Notes: generated from the letters alone by a model not told the origin. Shown: positions 38,193 to 49,476, numbered from the stretch's first letter. The stretch: DNA of 55,277 nt from Lactobacillus amylolyticus DSM 11664 (GCF_000178475.1 NZ_ADNY01000001.1:1-55277); one strand, 5' to 3'. Program-made: numbers and translations.

Positions 38193-39299
38193 TTAGTCCA
38201 AGAAATCCTTTAATTGGTTTGAGCGACTTGGGTGACGCAGTTTGCGCAATGCTTTAGCTTCAATCTGACGAATCCGTTCACGAGTAACGCCAAAGACTCT
38301 ACCTACTTCTTCTAAAGTACGAGTACGACCATCATCTAGACCAAACCGTAAACGCAAAACGTTTTCCTCACGATCAGTCAATGTATCAAGCGTTTCCTCC
38401 AATTGTTCCTTCAACATTTCGTAAGAAGCATGTTGTTCAGGACTAGTAGCTTCCTTATCTTCAATAAAGTCACCTAAGTGTGAATCGTCTTCTTCACCAA
38501 TTGGCGTTTCCAAAGATACAGGTTCTTGAGCAATTTTTAGAATATCACGAACCTTGTTAGTTGGCATATCCATTTCGGCACCAATTTCTTCTGGAGTTGG
38601 TTCACGACCCAAGTCTTGCAGCAATTGACGTTGAATTCTAATCAATTTATTGATTGTTTCAACCATGTGAACCGGAATTCTGATAGTTCTAGCTTGGTCG
38701 GCAATCGCACGAGTAATGGCCTGTCTGATCCACCAAGTAGCATAAGTTGAGAACTTGAATCCTAAACGGTAGTCAAATTTATCTACGGCCTTCATAAGAC
38801 CCATGTTACCCTCTTGAATTAAATCTAGGAAGGACATTCCACGACCAACATAACGTTTAGCTATCGAAACAACCAAACGTAAGTTAGCTTCAGCCAATTC
38901 TTGCTTAGCTTCTTCATCGCCATTTTCAATTCTTTTGGCCAAAGCAATTTCTTTATCAGCATTAAGAAGTGGAACACGACCGATTTCCTTCAAATACATC
39001 CGAACAGGGTCATTCATTCGAACGCTGGAAGGAGCTGACATATCCTCTAATTCTTTCTTTTCAATATCTTTTTGCTTCTTTAAAGCTAATTTAGATGGAT
39101 CACCATTCTTATCAACAATACTGATCCCATTATCTTCGAACTCCTGGACAAGTTGATCAACAGCCTTGCCTTGTAAGTTATAAGGCTCAATTAAACGGTC
39201 AGTAAAGTCTTGCTCTATGATTTCCTTGCTCTTCTTAACATCTTTAACGACTTTTTTAACCATCTTATCTAAAGGTAGTTTGTTTGTTTGTTCTGCCAC
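38193..39299 (-). CDS. rpoD: Primary sigma factor RpoD (SigA)
   Basis: 368 residues. Region 1.2 begins [18 protein letters not shown]. Region 2 includes [19 protein letters not shown] and [15 protein letters not shown] (-10 recognition). Region 3 and region 4 follow ([34 protein letters not shown], binding the -35). The N-terminal region 1.1 is shorter than in Proteobacteria, as usual in Firmicutes. It directs RNA polymerase to housekeeping promoters. It follows dnaG by 17 bases as the last gene of the glyQS-dnaG-rpoD macromolecular synthesis operon. Confidence 0.97.
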   Translation of the reverse strand: MAEQTNKLPLDKMVKKVVKDVKKSKEIIEQDFTDRLIEPYNLQGKAVDQLVQEFEDNGISIVDKNGDPSKLALKKQKDIEKKELEDMSAPSSVRMNDPVRMYLKEIGRVPLLNADKEIALAKRIENGDEEAKQELAEANLRLVVSIAKRYVGRGMSFLDLIQEGNMGLMKAVDKFDYRLGFKFSTYATWWIRQAITRAIADQARTIRIPVHMVETINKLIRIQRQLLQDLGREPTPEEIGAEMDMPTNKVRDILKIAQEPVSLETPIGEEDDSHLGDFIEDKEATSPEQHASYEMLKEQLEETLDTLTDREENVLRLRFGLDDGRTRTLEEVGRVFGVTRERIRQIEAKALRKLRHPSRSNQLKDFLD

Positions 39300-39316
39300 T
39301 AAAAAAGCCTCCTCTA

Positions 39317-41125
39317 TTAGCCCTTGATTCTCTTTAATTGCAAAATCTTTTGCGTCAAATTCAAGATTTCTTGATTGTCATTTCGACGTTCGGCATCCTC
39401 AATTTTATTTTTTAACTTATTCAGTTGTGAATTGATATCGCGCTTTTTAAGTGAACTAATGATCTCATCGATTTCACGACCAGAAAAATTTTGGGGCATC
39501 TCTCTCATTTCAGCATTTACTATTATACCTTGAAGTTGCTCAGGAATAAAATCTAAGAAACTATTAATTGTGGTTTCTTCATGAGTTTGAATAAATTTTA
39601 GCCATAATTCTGCGATTTGCGCATAACCTTGATCAGGAAACAGAAAATGCTGCTCCAAAATATAATCTCGTGCTTGTTCAGAATGCATAAATAGATAAAG
39701 CAACCGCGTCTGTGCTGAGTCATATTTTGGTTGTACCGTATCTTGATTATCTTCAAATTCTACAGGATTAGTAGTTTCTTTCCTATTATTTGGTTGATAG
39801 CGTCCTTTATTGCGATTCGCGCGAAACAAACGGCGGCGTTCGCGCATTAAGTTAATCTTCAGTGAATCTTTTGAAACGCCCTGCTGCTTAGCAAGCTTAT
39901 CAATGTATAAATCCTGCTCAACTGGATTGCTTAACTGAGCAATCTGCTTAACGGCTTCACTTAAGAATGTAATTCGTTCTCGGTCATTTTTTAAGTTATA
40001 CTTTTTCGCTAAGCGTTTTAAGAAAAAGTCGGTCGGAGACAATGCACCTTTGACTTCTTCCAAATACTTTTCTGCCCCGTATTTTTTGACATATTCGTCA
40101 GGATCGAGTTTTTCCGGTAGAACGACAATTCCCAAATTAAAGCCGCCAGCTTGTTGGAACATTTTTGCTGCACGTTCTTCAGCATGAACGCCAGGATCAT
40201 CACCATCATAATTAACGATAATATTGCGTGAAGTTCTTTTTAGCATATAAACTTGCTGATCAGTCAAACTTGTCCCCATAGAAGCAATTCCAGAATGAAC
40301 GCCTGCTTTATATGCTGAAATTACGTCCATATAGCCTTCATATAAGACAAGGTGCCCTTCACGCCGAGCCGCCTTTTTGGCCTCTGAGAAATGAAAAAGT
40401 GCCTTTGACTTAGTGAAGATTTCAGTTTCAGGACTGTTCATATATTTGGCTTCAGTTTTGTCCTGAGAAATTCGTCGACCAGAAAAGCCAATAACCTTAC
40501 CACTTTCATCGCCTAATGGAAACATTAAACGATCACGGAAACGATCAAACAAACGGCCATCTTTGCTTTGGATAAACAAGCCACTTTTTGCCAAATTATC
40601 GTCGCTATAGCCTTTGCCTCGCAAATAAGTTAGCAGGACATTCTCAGAATTTGGAGCATAACCAATTTGAAAATGATCCAACAATTCTTCAGAAAGCTCA
40701 CGCTCACGGGCGTATTTCATCCCCCGCTCACCAGCCTGCGTAGTCAGCAAGACATGATGATAAAAGCTGGTAGCATCCTGATGAATTTTCAGCAACGGAC
40801 TCATTTGTACCGGTGTTTGACCATAGCTGCTCGGCATTGGAATGTGAGCAAAATTGGCGACTTGTTCTACGCTCTCTGGAAAAGTGAGATTATCCTTATA
40901 CATCAAGAATTTAAATACGTTTCCGCCCTTACCACAGCCAAAACATTTAAAAAATTGCTTTTCTTCATTAACCGTGAACGAAGGTGTTTTTTCTTGATGA
41001 AAAGGGCAAAGACCAATATAGTCTTTGCCTTTCTTTTCAAGTGAAACATATTGGCTGATGACATCAACAATATTTACGTTGTTTCGAACTTCATTAATAA
41101 AATCTTCTGGAATTCGACCAGCCAT
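39317..41125 (-). CDS. dnaG: DNA primase DnaG
   Basis: 602 residues. The N-terminal CHC2 zinc finger is CPFHQEK plus [10 protein letters not shown] (about residues 41-66). The TOPRIM core shows [18 protein letters not shown] near 255 and [13 protein letters not shown] near 305. The C-terminal helical domain, from about residue 450, binds the DnaB-type helicase. It makes RNA primers for Okazaki fragments. It lies between glyS and rpoD, 21 bases after glyS and 17 bases before rpoD, as in many Firmicutes. Confidence 0.96.
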   Translation of the reverse strand: MAGRIPEDFINEVRNNVNIVDVISQYVSLEKKGKDYIGLCPFHQEKTPSFTVNEEKQFFKCFGCGKGGNVFKFLMYKDNLTFPESVEQVANFAHIPMPSSYGQTPVQMSPLLKIHQDATSFYHHVLLTTQAGERGMKYARERELSEELLDHFQIGYAPNSENVLLTYLRGKGYSDDNLAKSGLFIQSKDGRLFDRFRDRLMFPLGDESGKVIGFSGRRISQDKTEAKYMNSPETEIFTKSKALFHFSEAKKAARREGHLVLYEGYMDVISAYKAGVHSGIASMGTSLTDQQVYMLKRTSRNIIVNYDGDDPGVHAEERAAKMFQQAGGFNLGIVVLPEKLDPDEYVKKYGAEKYLEEVKGALSPTDFFLKRLAKKYNLKNDRERITFLSEAVKQIAQLSNPVEQDLYIDKLAKQQGVSKDSLKINLMRERRRLFRANRNKGRYQPNNRKETTNPVEFEDNQDTVQPKYDSAQTRLLYLFMHSEQARDYILEQHFLFPDQGYAQIAELWLKFIQTHEETTINSFLDFIPEQLQGIIVNAEMREMPQNFSGREIDEIISSLKKRDINSQLNKLKNKIEDAERRNDNQEILNLTQKILQLKRIKG

Positions 41126-41146
41126 TGAGAATCACCTATTCTTTTA

Positions 41147-43216
41147 TTATTTGATAACTAATTTGCTTAAGTCACCCAAACGATCTGCTAAGACACTAAC
41201 TTGACTAAGTTGAGCTAAACGATTGTTCCTAACTTTTTTGTCTTTAGCCATAATCATATTAGTATCGAAGTAACGATCAATTACTGGCTGCAATTGAACG
41301 AAACCTTGGTACAAATCAGCCAAGTTTTGAATTTCTTGCAAGTTTTGAATACCTGCAAATAATTCATTTTCACTAGCATCCTCGAACAAGTTTTCATCAA
41401 CTTCGGCTTGTTTGTTATTGAACTTAGCCTTCTTCAAAATATTGTCAATTCTAGTCAAGCTTTCAACAACTGGCTTAAATTCGGCATCATCGTGGTGTAA
41501 GCCAAGTACCTTGGCAGCTGATAAGATTTCGCTTGGATCTTGTTGACTTGAAGCAAGAACAGCATCGATAACATCATACTTAAAGTTGTTCTTTTGCAAG
41601 TATTGCTTAATTCTGTCACGAATGAAGAGCGCAATTTGTTCGTCTTCTTCATTGGTCTTTGGCAATTTAGCTGGTGTCTTACCATCTACCAATTCTACAA
41701 TTTCAGGCAAAACTTGGTTAAATGGCAATGACCATTTTTGATTCAATAAAATTCTTACAATTCCGTAAGCATTACGACGCAGTGCATATGGGTCGTTTGA
41801 AGAACTTGGAATCATACCTGCGCCAAAGAAAGTAAGAATGGTATCAATCTTATCAGCAACAGACAATAATGAACCAACAGTAGTTTCTGGAAGTTCGCCC
41901 TCAGCAGTAGTTGGCATGTAGTGTTCTTTAATAGCAACAGCTACTTCTTCATTTTCGCCTGCTAAACGAGCGTAGTGCATTCCCATTACACCTTGAAGTT
42001 CAGCAAATTCACCAACCATTTGGGTAACAAGGTCAAATTTGTAAAGTTCTGAAGCTCTATCAAAGTCCTTAACTACGTTTTCATCTAAATTCCAACGCTT
42101 GGCAAGATAATCACCGATTAAGCGAACACGCTTCATCTTTTCAGCCATTGAACCAATCTTGTCGTGGAAGGAAACATTCTTCATCTTATCAACGAAATGA
42201 CTTAATGGATACTTGCGGTCTTCGTCATAGAAGAATTGAGCGTCATCCAAACGTGCAACCAAAACCTTTTCATTACCTGAAATAACATTATCCAAGTAAT
42301 CCTTATTACCATTTCTGACAGCAATAAAGTGATTGATCAGCTTGCCGTTTTGATCATAGACTTCAAAATAACGTTGATTATCCTTCATTGAAGTAATTAA
42401 AACTTCATCTGGAATATTCAAATATTTTTCATCAAAGCTACCAACAAAAACAGTTGGATATTCTACCAAGTTGGTAACTTCTTCAAGCAAGTTCTTATCT
42501 TCTTTAACCTTCCAGTTGTTTTTCTTAACCAAATCATTCATTTGGTTGACAATCATGTCTTTACGTTCTTTAGCATCGACAATCACAAATTGGTCTTTCA
42601 ATGCTTCAACATAATCATCAGCATTGGCCAAAACAACTGAGTCACCTAAGAAACGATGGCCCTCGGTTTTACGGCCTGCGGTAATATCCAAAATCTTAAC
42701 TGGAATGACATCACTGTCATAAAGAGAAACGAGCCAGTGGATTGGACGAACAAATTCAAAGTCATTTGAATCCCAGCGCATCTTGGTTGGGAAGGTCATG
42801 TCCTTGATGATATCGCTCATGCCAAGCAAGATATCGCTTGCTTTTTTACCCTCTTTTTGAACATGAACATAAGCATATTCAGTTCCTTTAAGTTCTTCAA
42901 AGTAAATATCATCAGTAGTTATGCCTTGACCGCGAGCAAAACCTTGAGCAGCCTTGGTCCAGTTGCCGTCTGCATCTTGTGCAATCTTCTTTGCAGGGCC
43001 TTTTTTAACTTCATCAATATCGTCTTGCTTTTCGGCCAAGTCTTCAACCAAAATTGTTAAACGACGAGGAGTTGAATAAGTCTTGATATCTTTGAATTTT
43101 AAGCCATTTTCTTTTAAAAATTTCTTGGTTCTGTCAGCCAATTGCTTCACACTGCGAGAAACAACGTGAGCTGGCATTTCTTCAGTATCAATTTCAAATA
43201 AATAATCTTTAGCCAT
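41147..43216 (-). CDS. glyS: Glycyl-tRNA synthetase beta subunit
   Basis: 689 residues from [19 protein letters not shown]. The family blocks [36 protein letters not shown] and [16 protein letters not shown] are present; the C-terminus holds the DALR-like anticodon-binding region. It works with GlyQ as an (alpha-beta)2 enzyme to charge tRNA-Gly. The frame is open upstream to 43288, but that part overlaps glyQ and does not fit the family. ATG 43216 overlaps the glyQ stop by eight bases, indicating coupling. Confidence 0.96.
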   Translation of the reverse strand: MAKDYLFEIDTEEMPAHVVSRSVKQLADRTKKFLKENGLKFKDIKTYSTPRRLTILVEDLAEKQDDIDEVKKGPAKKIAQDADGNWTKAAQGFARGQGITTDDIYFEELKGTEYAYVHVQKEGKKASDILLGMSDIIKDMTFPTKMRWDSNDFEFVRPIHWLVSLYDSDVIPVKILDITAGRKTEGHRFLGDSVVLANADDYVEALKDQFVIVDAKERKDMIVNQMNDLVKKNNWKVKEDKNLLEEVTNLVEYPTVFVGSFDEKYLNIPDEVLITSMKDNQRYFEVYDQNGKLINHFIAVRNGNKDYLDNVISGNEKVLVARLDDAQFFYDEDRKYPLSHFVDKMKNVSFHDKIGSMAEKMKRVRLIGDYLAKRWNLDENVVKDFDRASELYKFDLVTQMVGEFAELQGVMGMHYARLAGENEEVAVAIKEHYMPTTAEGELPETTVGSLLSVADKIDTILTFFGAGMIPSSSNDPYALRRNAYGIVRILLNQKWSLPFNQVLPEIVELVDGKTPAKLPKTNEEDEQIALFIRDRIKQYLQKNNFKYDVIDAVLASSQQDPSEILSAAKVLGLHHDDAEFKPVVESLTRIDNILKKAKFNNKQAEVDENLFEDASENELFAGIQNLQEIQNLADLYQGFVQLQPVIDRYFDTNMIMAKDKKVRNNRLAQLSQVSVLADRLGDLSKLVIK

Positions 43217-44126
43217 TTTCAACGCCTGCCTTCTTGTCTTGTGCATTCTTGAGAAGTGGGAAGCCACGCTTTTCACGTTCTTCAACAAACTTAACTGCTA
43301 CTTCGTGAGCTAAGTTTCTGATTCTGGATAAGTAGCCAGCACGTTCAGTTACTGAAACGGCACCACGTGCATCCAACAAATTGAAGGTGTGTGAACATTT
43401 CAAAATGTAATCATATGCAGGGTGAACCAAGTTTTGATCAAGAAGACGTTTAGCAGTTGCTTCGTAAATATCAAAGAATTTAAGCAATTGTTCTTGGTTT
43501 GATTCTTCAAAAGCATATTTTGAGTGTTCATATTCAGGTTGCTTAAAGATATCACGATAAAGCACGCCATTGCCCCATTCAAGATCAAATACTGAATTTA
43601 CATCTTGAATGTATGAAGCCAATCTTTCAACACCGTATGTAATTTCACTCATAGTTGGTTTGACATCAAGTTCACCGACAACTTGGAAATAAGTAAACTG
43701 ACTAACTTCCATGCCGTCAAGCCAAACTTCCCAACCAACACCGGCACAACCCATTGATGGGTTAGCCCAGTTGTCTTCAACGAAACGAATATCGTGTTCC
43801 AGTGGATCAATTCCTAAAACTTTCAAAGAGTCCAAATAGTATTGTTGAATATCCTTTGGAGCTGGTTTAATAACTACCTGGAACTGGTGGTGTTGGAATA
43901 AACGGTTTGGGTTTTCACCATAACGACCATCTGCAGGTCTTCTTGAAGGTTCTACATAACATGCTGCCCATGGTTCTGGACTAACAGCACGAAGAAAAGT
44001 GTAGGGACTCATCGTACCTGCACCTTTTTCAACGTCATATGAAGGCATAATCATACAACCTTTTGAAGACCAGAATTGTTCCAGCTTAAAGATCATATTT
44101 TGAATATTTAATTTCTTATCTGCCAT
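43209..44126 (-). CDS. glyQ: Glycyl-tRNA synthetase alpha subunit
   Basis: 305 residues from [19 protein letters not shown]. The catalytic core of the bacterial two-subunit enzyme is clear: [46 protein letters not shown] and [13 protein letters not shown]. It binds glycine and ATP. ATG 44126 was chosen because it is preceded by AGGAAGGAAA and because the frame upstream of it runs into the T-box leader (open to GTG 44285), which is not protein coding. Controlled by the glycine T-box riboswitch directly upstream. Confidence 0.97.
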   Translation of the reverse strand: MADKKLNIQNMIFKLEQFWSSKGCMIMPSYDVEKGAGTMSPYTFLRAVSPEPWAACYVEPSRRPADGRYGENPNRLFQHHQFQVVIKPAPKDIQQYYLDSLKVLGIDPLEHDIRFVEDNWANPSMGCAGVGWEVWLDGMEVSQFTYFQVVGELDVKPTMSEITYGVERLASYIQDVNSVFDLEWGNGVLYRDIFKQPEYEHSKYAFEESNQEQLLKFFDIYEATAKRLLDQNLVHPAYDYILKCSHTFNLLDARGAVSVTERAGYLSRIRNLAHEVAVKFVEEREKRGFPLLKNAQDKKAGVENG

Positions 44127-44154
44127 TTTTCCATTTCCTTCCTGCGCTAGGCCA

Positions 44155-44339
44155 TAAAAAAAGCCTATGCAAAATTTTGCATAGGGACGAATATTATCGC
44201 GGTTCCACCCTAATTCAGGAAGTATTCTTCCTGCTCTTAATTTAACTTGACTAGAGGCGCCTTTTCCTAGATGTCCTTTCACCATACGACATTCGCTAAA
44301 ACTAGTACTTTTCTAAATCCCTCATCTTCATCAAATACA
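44155..44339 (-). promoter_or_regulatory. Glycine T-box riboswitch of glyQS
   Basis: The minus strand carries the T-box sequence AGGGTGGAACCGCG (44198-44211), which pairs with the NCCA end of uncharged tRNA-Gly. Downstream is a terminator: CCTATGCAAAATTTTGCATAGG (44164-44185) followed by seven T. A candidate specifier GGC (44259-44261) lies in a GAAAAGGC context like that of Bacillus glyQS. The leader is about 185 nt, the compact form known for glycine T-boxes. Low charging of tRNA-Gly would stabilise the antiterminator and allow glyQ-glyS-dnaG-rpoD transcription. Confidence 0.92.
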
Positions 44340-44345
44340 TAGTTG

Positions 44346-44351
44346 ATTTTA
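44346..44351 (-). promoter_or_regulatory. Extended -10 promoter of the glyQS T-box leader
   Basis: TGGTAAAAT on the minus strand gives an extended -10 (TG-n-TAAAAT) about seven bases before the likely 5' end. A weak TAGTTT lies 17 bases further upstream, over the recO end. Confidence 0.5.
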
Positions 44352-44371
44352 CCACATGAAAGCAAGTAAAA

Positions 44372-45139
44372 CTAGTTATTTGAAGGGTTAAACAGTTTTA
44401 ATTCATCAAGAAATTTCTTAGTTTTTAAATTCAAGTCAATTGTCCCTCTATAAATTCGATCAATTGCTTTTCTAGTAGCCTTTTTTGTATCGGAAGATAG
44501 TTTGATTGAGCCTAGCCTTTCAAATGGTAATAAATCTATCGTCCGCAAAACGGCTGTCTCTTTAGGCTTTAGATGCAATCTGCTATTTTCAGTTGCAAAA
44601 TGATCGCTGCAAATCACGCCACCCAATTTGATCGAATAATCAAAAATACCTGTTTCCTTACCACAAATTAGACAATGCCTTAATTCTGGTTCCACTCCAT
44701 ATGCTTTCAGCATCTGCATCTGCACAATTTGCGTTATCATCTCTGGATCAGTATTTTCATTTATTCGTTCAAGGGCAAACTTCGCAAGCTCATAGTATTT
44801 GCCTAAAGGCTGATATTCTACAAAGGCATGATCAATTAAATCCAAAATAAAAGAAGCATAAGCATTTTTGGTTAAATCATTATATAAACCATCATACTGC
44901 TTTACTTCTTTATAGGTACGCAGATTGCTTAAACCACGACCATTGGTATAAATGACATAACGACCATATGAAAAGTTCAATGTCGCCGCATTCAACTGCG
45001 ATTTTGGCCGTAAGGCTCCGCGTACAACTAAGGTAATTATGCCATCTTCTTTAGTTATGATTTTCGCCAGCAAATCTGCTTCTTTATATTTTTGCCTTTT
45101 AAAAATGATCCCTTGAACTTCTTTAAGTTCACGCGTCAT
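44372..45139 (-). CDS. recO: DNA repair protein RecO
   Basis: 255 residues. The N-terminal OB fold ([20 protein letters not shown]) is followed by helices and a zinc finger ([12 protein letters not shown] with a later VICSDH). RecO helps load RecA on SSB-coated single-stranded DNA in the RecFOR pathway. The start shares a base with the era stop (TAATG), so it is translated with era. It is the last gene of the yqeY-phoH-ybeY-era-recO run before the separately controlled glyQS. Confidence 0.95.
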   Translation of the reverse strand: MTRELKEVQGIIFKRQKYKEADLLAKIITKEDGIITLVVRGALRPKSQLNAATLNFSYGRYVIYTNGRGLSNLRTYKEVKQYDGLYNDLTKNAYASFILDLIDHAFVEYQPLGKYYELAKFALERINENTDPEMITQIVQMQMLKAYGVEPELRHCLICGKETGIFDYSIKLGGVICSDHFATENSRLHLKPKETAVLRTIDLLPFERLGSIKLSSDTKKATRKAIDRIYRGTIDLNLKTKKFLDELKLFNPSNN

Positions 45140-46047
45140 TAATTTAATTCCTTTTTGTCATATCCAATTAGTTTCAAGAAACTTGGATCTGAACGCCAAT
45201 TATGTTGGACTTTTACCCAAAGGCGAAGGTTTACTTTTTCACCAAGCAAGTTTTCAATTGCTCTACGCGAATTAATACCAATTTGTTTTAGCATCTTTCC
45301 GCCTTTGCCAATGATAATGCCTTTTTGACCATCACGTTCGACATAAATCGTTGCTTCGATTTGCAATTTTCCTTTAATGCGCTGATTCATTCGGTCCACT
45401 GCCACAGCGGTAGCATGAGGGACTTCTTGAGCAGTTAGTTGTAAAATTTGCTCACGAATTAACTCTGCGACAACAAAATATTCAGGTCGATCAGTAATTT
45501 GGTCCGAGCCATAATATTGCGGACCTTCAGGAAGGTATTTATTTAGGGCAGTTAATAAGTCTGGAATGCCAATACCTTCAGTTGCAGAAACCGGTAGAAA
45601 TTCTGCAAAATCGCCTAATTTGCGATAAGAATCAATAATTGGCAAAAGCTTATCAGGATGAATTTCATCAACTTTGTTAATAATCAGAAAAACAGGTACT
45701 TTTACTTTTTGGAGCAAGTCAGCAACAAACTTGTCATCTTTTCCTGCTTCATCTGGTTCAACCATAAACATTACTAAGTCAACGTCATTCAAACTTGAAT
45801 AGCTGGCTTTGTCCATATATTCGTCTAGTTTAGAATGCGGCTTAAATATTCCTGGTGTATCAACAAAGACAACCTGCATGTCATCACTTGTATAAATTCC
45901 GGAAATTCGATTGCGCGTAGTTTGTGGTTTATTTGACGTAATCGCAACCTTTTCACCGACCAACCGATTCATTAAAGTTGATTTGCCCACATTAGGACGA
46001 CCAACAATTGCAACAAAACCAGATTTAAACTTTGTTTCTTTTTTCAT
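45139..46047 (-). CDS. era: GTPase Era
   Basis: 302 residues. G1 is [13 protein letters not shown]3 is VDTPGIF, and G4 is INKVDE. The C-terminal KH domain carries [15 protein letters not shown], which binds the 3' end of 16S rRNA. Era checks and promotes maturation of the small ribosomal subunit. Its start overlaps the ybeY stop by one base (TAATG), and it is followed with the same overlap by recO. This order is conserved in Firmicutes. Confidence 0.97.
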   Translation of the reverse strand: MKKETKFKSGFVAIVGRPNVGKSTLMNRLVGEKVAITSNKPQTTRNRISGIYTSDDMQVVFVDTPGIFKPHSKLDEYMDKASYSSLNDVDLVMFMVEPDEAGKDDKFVADLLQKVKVPVFLIINKVDEIHPDKLLPIIDSYRKLGDFAEFLPVSATEGIGIPDLLTALNKYLPEGPQYYGSDQITDRPEYFVVAELIREQILQLTAQEVPHATAVAVDRMNQRIKGKLQIEATIYVERDGQKGIIIGKGGKMLKQIGINSRRAIENLLGEKVNLRLWVKVQHNWRSDPSFLKLIGYDKKELN

Positions 46048-46571
46048 TACTTTCCTCTGCCAACATCTAACTGATCAGGATATAAAGGCAAACCATATTC
46101 TTCTAAAACTTTGCCTTGAATGCCAAACATTTCTTTTGCCTCTTCAGGTTTAATGTGGTCATAACCATTTAGATGCAAAAAGCCGTGGACAACAGTATAA
46201 CCAAATTCCCGGTCAAAGCCCGTACCATACTCAACACTATGGCGCTTAATGACACTAGGACACATAAAGAGATCACCGATATCTTCTTGAAAATCTGGAT
46301 CATCAGCAAAAGCGGCCATATCCAGATCATCTTCGCCATCTTCGATAGCAAAAGAAATCACATCAGTTGGACGATCCTTATCGCGATATTTCAGATTGAT
46401 TTCGTGACTGCGATCCTCATTGACAAAGTTAATACTCATCTCTAAGTTGTTTTTTTTGCCAATTTTAGTTTTAGTAAGCAACAATAATTTTTCTATCCAG
46501 TCTTTCCAACATCTCTTATCATCGTTTAAAAAACCGACTTCATCATTATAGGTAATCTCAATTGGATCCAT
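46047..46571 (-). CDS. ybeY: Endoribonuclease YbeY
   Basis: 174 residues starting [15 protein letters not shown]. The metal site [11 protein letters not shown] (three His) is intact, and [13 protein letters not shown] is the second family block. YbeY takes part in 16S rRNA maturation and quality control. The frame is open further upstream into phoH, but ATG 46571 starts one base after the phoH stop and fits the family length. It is coupled with phoH before it and era after it. Confidence 0.95.
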   Translation of the reverse strand: MDPIEITYNDEVGFLNDDKRCWKDWIEKLLLLTKTKIGKKNNLEMSINFVNEDRSHEINLKYRDKDRPTDVISFAIEDGEDDLDMAAFADDPDFQEDIGDLFMCPSVIKRHSVEYGTGFDREFGYTVVHGFLHLNGYDHIKPEEAKEMFGIQGKVLEEYGLPLYPDQLDVGRGK

Positions 46572-46572
46572 T

Positions 46573-47532
46573 TTAGCGTTTTGCGTCCTTTTTTTCGTAA
46601 GCATTAATAATTTTGGTAACAACTGGGTGACGAACAACATCATTTGCGGAGAAATTAATAAATTTGATTTGATCAATTCCCTTCAAAATATGCTGAGCAT
46701 CAATTAATCCACTATGTTGGCGACCAGGTAAATCAACCTGAGTCATGTCACCATTGACGATCATTCTTGAATTAAAGCCAAGCCGAGTTAAAAACATCTT
46801 CATTTGGGAATCGGTTGTATTTTGGGCTTCGTCCAAAATTACGAAGGCATCATCCAAGGTCCGGCCACGCATATACGCAAGCGGTGCGACTTCGATTGTT
46901 CCTCTCTCCATCAACCGATCGGTAGTATTAGTACCCAAAATCGCATAAAGGGAATCATATATTGGTCTTAAATATGGATCTACTTTTTCTTTTAAATCTC
47001 CTGGCAAAAATCCGAGTGATTCACCTGCTTCAACAGCAGGTCTGGTTAAAACAATTCGCGATACTTCACCCTTTTTAAAAGCAGCGATTGCACAAACAAC
47101 GGCTAAGAAGGTTTTACCTGTTCCGGCCGGTCCGATTCCGAAAACGACATCACTTTTTTGAATGGCTTCAACGTAACGCTTTTGCCCCATATTTTTAACT
47201 CTAATCGGGCGACCTTTAGCATCCCGAATTAAAATCTTTTTATACAGATCAGCAAAGTATTCCGTTGTACCTTTGTCTGCCATTTTCATTGTACTAACAA
47301 CGTCGGGCGCACCAATGTTAACACCGGTATTCACAACATTGTCTAATGCTTTTAAAACAGCTAGGACTTTTTTGATGCCATCTTCATTGCTACCGTCAAT
47401 GACAATTTCATTACCGGTATCTGTGACGGATACATCATAGCCTTCAGATAGCAACTTCAAATTACCATCGTTAATGCCAACTAAATTTTGAATATTTTCT
47501 GGTTTTTCAGGAATAAAACTTGTTTGAGCCAA
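46573..47532 (-). CDS. phoH: PhoH-like ATPase
   Basis: 319 residues. The P-loop is GPAGTGKTFLAVV near residue 140 and Walker B is AFVILDEAQNTT near 233; TRPAVEAGESLGFLPGDL is the family block. The PhoH family is proposed to be an RNA helicase-like ATPase linked to YbeY. The start is TTG at 47532: GGGAG lies eight bases upstream and no ATG precedes it in a family-consistent place. It is 19 bases after yqeY and directly before ybeY. Confidence 0.94.
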   Translation of the reverse strand: MAQTSFIPEKPENIQNLVGINDGNLKLLSEGYDVSVTDTGNEIVIDGSNEDGIKKVLAVLKALDNVVNTGVNIGAPDVVSTMKMADKGTTEYFADLYKKILIRDAKGRPIRVKNMGQKRYVEAIQKSDVVFGIGPAGTGKTFLAVVCAIAAFKKGEVSRIVLTRPAVEAGESLGFLPGDLKEKVDPYLRPIYDSLYAILGTNTTDRLMERGTIEVAPLAYMRGRTLDDAFVILDEAQNTTDSQMKMFLTRLGFNSRMIVNGDMTQVDLPGRQHSGLIDAQHILKGIDQIKFINFSANDVVRHPVVTKIINAYEKKDAKR

Positions 47533-47551
47533 AAGACCCGCTCCCTCTTTA

Positions 47552-47995
47552 TTAATTAAGATGATCGCGAACTAAAGCTGAAGTTTGTTTACCGTCAGCG
47601 CGTCCCTTAACTTTAGGCATAACAGCTTTCATAACCTTGCCAAAGTCAGATTTGCCTTTAGCACCAACTTCTTCAATTGTTTCTTTAACGATTTTATCTA
47701 ATTTATCCTTGGATAATTGCTTTGGCATGTAACCTTCAACCACAGCAAGTTCCTTCTTGGTTTCCTCGACTAAATCGTCTCTCTTAGCCTTTGCGAATTC
47801 AGCAATAGATTCTTCTCTTTGCTTCTTTTCGCGGTTAAGTACTGTTAATTCTTCGTCAGCGTTTAATTCGTGACCTAACTTAATCTTTTCATTCATTAAT
47901 GCAGATTTGATCATCCGCACTGTGTTTAACTTCACTTTATCTTTATCCTTCATAGCTTGTTTCATATCAGCCATGATTTTGTCAGATAAACTCAA
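47552..47995 (-). CDS. yqeY: GatB/YqeY domain protein
   Basis: 147 residues opening MSLSDKIMADMKQAMKDKDK, with LNTVRMIKSALMNEKIKLG and the C-terminal DFGKVMKAVMPKVKGRADGK. The YqeY domain matches the tRNA-binding tail of GatB and may bind tRNA, but its role is unknown. It is commonly next to rpsU, as here, 120 bases downstream of it and behind the rpsU terminator. A TATAAT lies upstream (about 48037), so it may have its own promoter. Confidence 0.92.
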   Translation of the reverse strand: MSLSDKIMADMKQAMKDKDKVKLNTVRMIKSALMNEKIKLGHELNADEELTVLNREKKQREESIAEFAKAKRDDLVEETKKELAVVEGYMPKQLSKDKLDKIVKETIEEVGAKGKSDFGKVMKAVMPKVKGRADGKQTSALVRDHLN

Positions 47996-48076
47996 TGTAG
48001 TTCCCTCTTTCTCAAATAAACCTACACCAAAATTATAACAAACTTGCCTATTTTTTTCTGCATAAAATGCAGATAG

Positions 48077-48110
48077 AAAAAAGATCTGGCAAAACCAGAT
48101 CTTTTTCTTA
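48077..48110 (-). terminator. Terminator of rpsU
   Basis: AAGATCTGG and CCAGATCTT pair over a short T-rich loop and are followed by T on the minus strand, just after the rpsU stop. Confidence 0.88.
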
Positions 48111-48114
48111 TTTA

Positions 48115-48291
48115 TTAATAATGTCTACGCTTACGTGCAGCTTCAGACTTAAGCTTTCTACGTACACTTGGTTTTTCATAGAATTCGCGCTTGCGGTATT
48201 CTTGTAAGGTACCACTTCTTGAGACGGAACGCTTGAAACGACGAAGAGCATCATCAATAGACTCGTTTTCATGAACGATTGTCTTAGCCAT
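48115..48291 (-). CDS. rpsU: Ribosomal protein bS21
   Basis: 58 residues, [19 protein letters not shown] at the start and [14 protein letters not shown] at the end; basic and of standard size. It is a small-subunit protein near the 3' end of 16S rRNA that aids initiation. A very strong ribosome binding site (GGAAGGGGGG) lies about seven bases before the ATG, and a short TGGCG-CAA-CGCCA hairpin is present in the leader. It has its own promoter and terminator. Confidence 0.97.
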
Positions 48292-48340
48292 GTGTGATCC
48301 CCCCTTCCATTTCTTGGCGTTGCGCCATACGTTTAATTAA

Positions 48341-48368
48341 ATTATAGCAAACGATATTTTTCGGTCAA
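48341..48368 (-). promoter_or_regulatory. Promoter of rpsU
   Basis: TTGACC (48363-48368) and a perfect TATAAT (48341-48346) are 16 bases apart on the minus strand, one of the strongest promoters in the window. Confidence 0.85.
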
Positions 48369-48488
48369 TAGTATCCGTTAATTTTTTGATATTTTTGTAA
48401 TTTATTTAAAAAGCCATCTTAAAACGGGTTAAGCGATTTCATTTCATGGCGATGTTCGTTATAATTTAGTCAGAAAGAGGTGCAAAGA

Positions 48489-49319
48489 ATGCCAGAAAAA
48501 GATAAGAAAATAGAAGTAAATATTATTATTATTTCCGATGCGGCTGGCGATACTGCTTTTAACAACGCAACAGCTGCTGCTGCACAATTCCCAGATGCAA
48601 AAATCAATTACCGGCGTTACCCATTTATTACTGATAAGAAGAAACTTGAAGATACTTTTAAAGAAATTGAAAAATATCCAAACTTAGTTCTTATCTATAG
48701 TCTAGTTAAAGATGACATGCAATTGACAGTAATTCGCTTTGCTCGCGAACATAAAATTCAAAGCGTAGATATTTTGTCTCCAGTCGTTGAAGCCTTGGCC
48801 CAAACCACTGATATGCGTCCAGTTGAGCAAACCGGTGCTCAGCACAAACTGAATGCTAAATACTTTGATCGTATTTCCGCAATGGAATTTGCTGTTATGT
48901 ACGACGATGGTAAAGATCCTAAGGGCTTCCTAGAAGCTGATGTAGTTTTGCTTGGTGTTTCAAGAACTTCCAAGACACCATTATCACTGTACTTAGCTTA
49001 CAACAAGAACTTAAAGGTTGCTAACTTGCCTCTTGTACCTGAAACGCATATTCCTAAAGAAATCTACGAAATTAATCCAAAGAAGATCATCGGATTAACA
49101 AATGATCCTTCCGTTTTGAATGAAATTCGCCGTCAAAGAATGATTTCTTATGGTTTGAACCCAGATACTTCATATTCTAACATGGATTCAATCAACAAAG
49201 AGCTTGAATCAGCGCAAAAGCTGTACAAGAAGTTGGGTTGCTACGTGATTAATGTTGCTCACCGTTCAATTGAAGAAACAGCTGCTTTAATTATGGATCA
49301 CCTTGGTATTGAAGATTAA
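48489..49319 (+). CDS. Pyruvate, phosphate dikinase regulatory protein-like (DUF299 kinase/pyrophosphorylase)
   Basis: 276 residues starting MPEKDKKIEVNIIIISDAA. The P-loop is LGVSRTSKTPLSLYLA near residue 150, and ISDAAGDT and VNVAHRSIEETA complete the family pattern. The family (PpsR/YqfL) phosphorylates and dephosphorylates a threonine in PPDK or PEP synthase using ADP and phosphate. Whether a target dikinase is encoded elsewhere cannot be seen here. GTG 48480 is also in frame, but ATG 48489 follows AAGAGGTG at good spacing. In Bacillus it lies in the same region as glyQS and rpoD. Confidence 0.93.
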   Translation: MPEKDKKIEVNIIIISDAAGDTAFNNATAAAAQFPDAKINYRRYPFITDKKKLEDTFKEIEKYPNLVLIYSLVKDDMQLTVIRFAREHKIQSVDILSPVVEALAQTTDMRPVEQTGAQHKLNAKYFDRISAMEFAVMYDDGKDPKGFLEADVVLLGVSRTSKTPLSLYLAYNKNLKVANLPLVPETHIPKEIYEINPKKIIGLTNDPSVLNEIRRQRMISYGLNPDTSYSNMDSINKELESAQKLYKKLGCYVINVAHRSIEETAALIMDHLGIED

Positions 49320-49337
49320 AGTTAAATAATTGCTTCT

Positions 49338-49363
49338 AAAAGGACATTTTCATGTCCTTTTTT
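49338..49363 (+). terminator. Terminator after the PPDK regulator gene
   Basis: AAAAGGACAT and ATGTCCTTTT form a 10-bp stem over a four-base loop followed by T. Confidence 0.88.
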
Positions 49364-49446
49364 CTTACATTTAATTTGTTAGTAACGGCTTTGTTATATT
49401 TCTTCGCTAAAATAGATTTATATTAAATAAGGGAGATAAGAATTTC

Positions 49447-49465
49447 GGTTCAAATATTTTGAACC
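49447..49465. repeat. Perfect inverted repeat in the leader of the broken M23 gene
   Basis: GGTTCAAA-TAT-TTTGAACC: two 8-base arms with a three-base spacer. It lies between a good ribosome binding site (GGGAG at about 49431-49435) and the only ATG (49477), so the two are too far apart for normal use. Confidence 0.85.
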
Positions 49466-49476
49466 ATTCGTTTTTA

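Noticed and set aside
44127..44285. N-terminal extension of glyQ
   Set aside because: The DNA is a T-box leader with terminator; the family start and ribosome binding site are at 44126.
48058..48073. CTGCAT-AAA-ATGCAG hairpin between yqeY and rpsU as a terminator
   Set aside because: No T run follows on either strand; the real terminator of rpsU is at 48077-48110.
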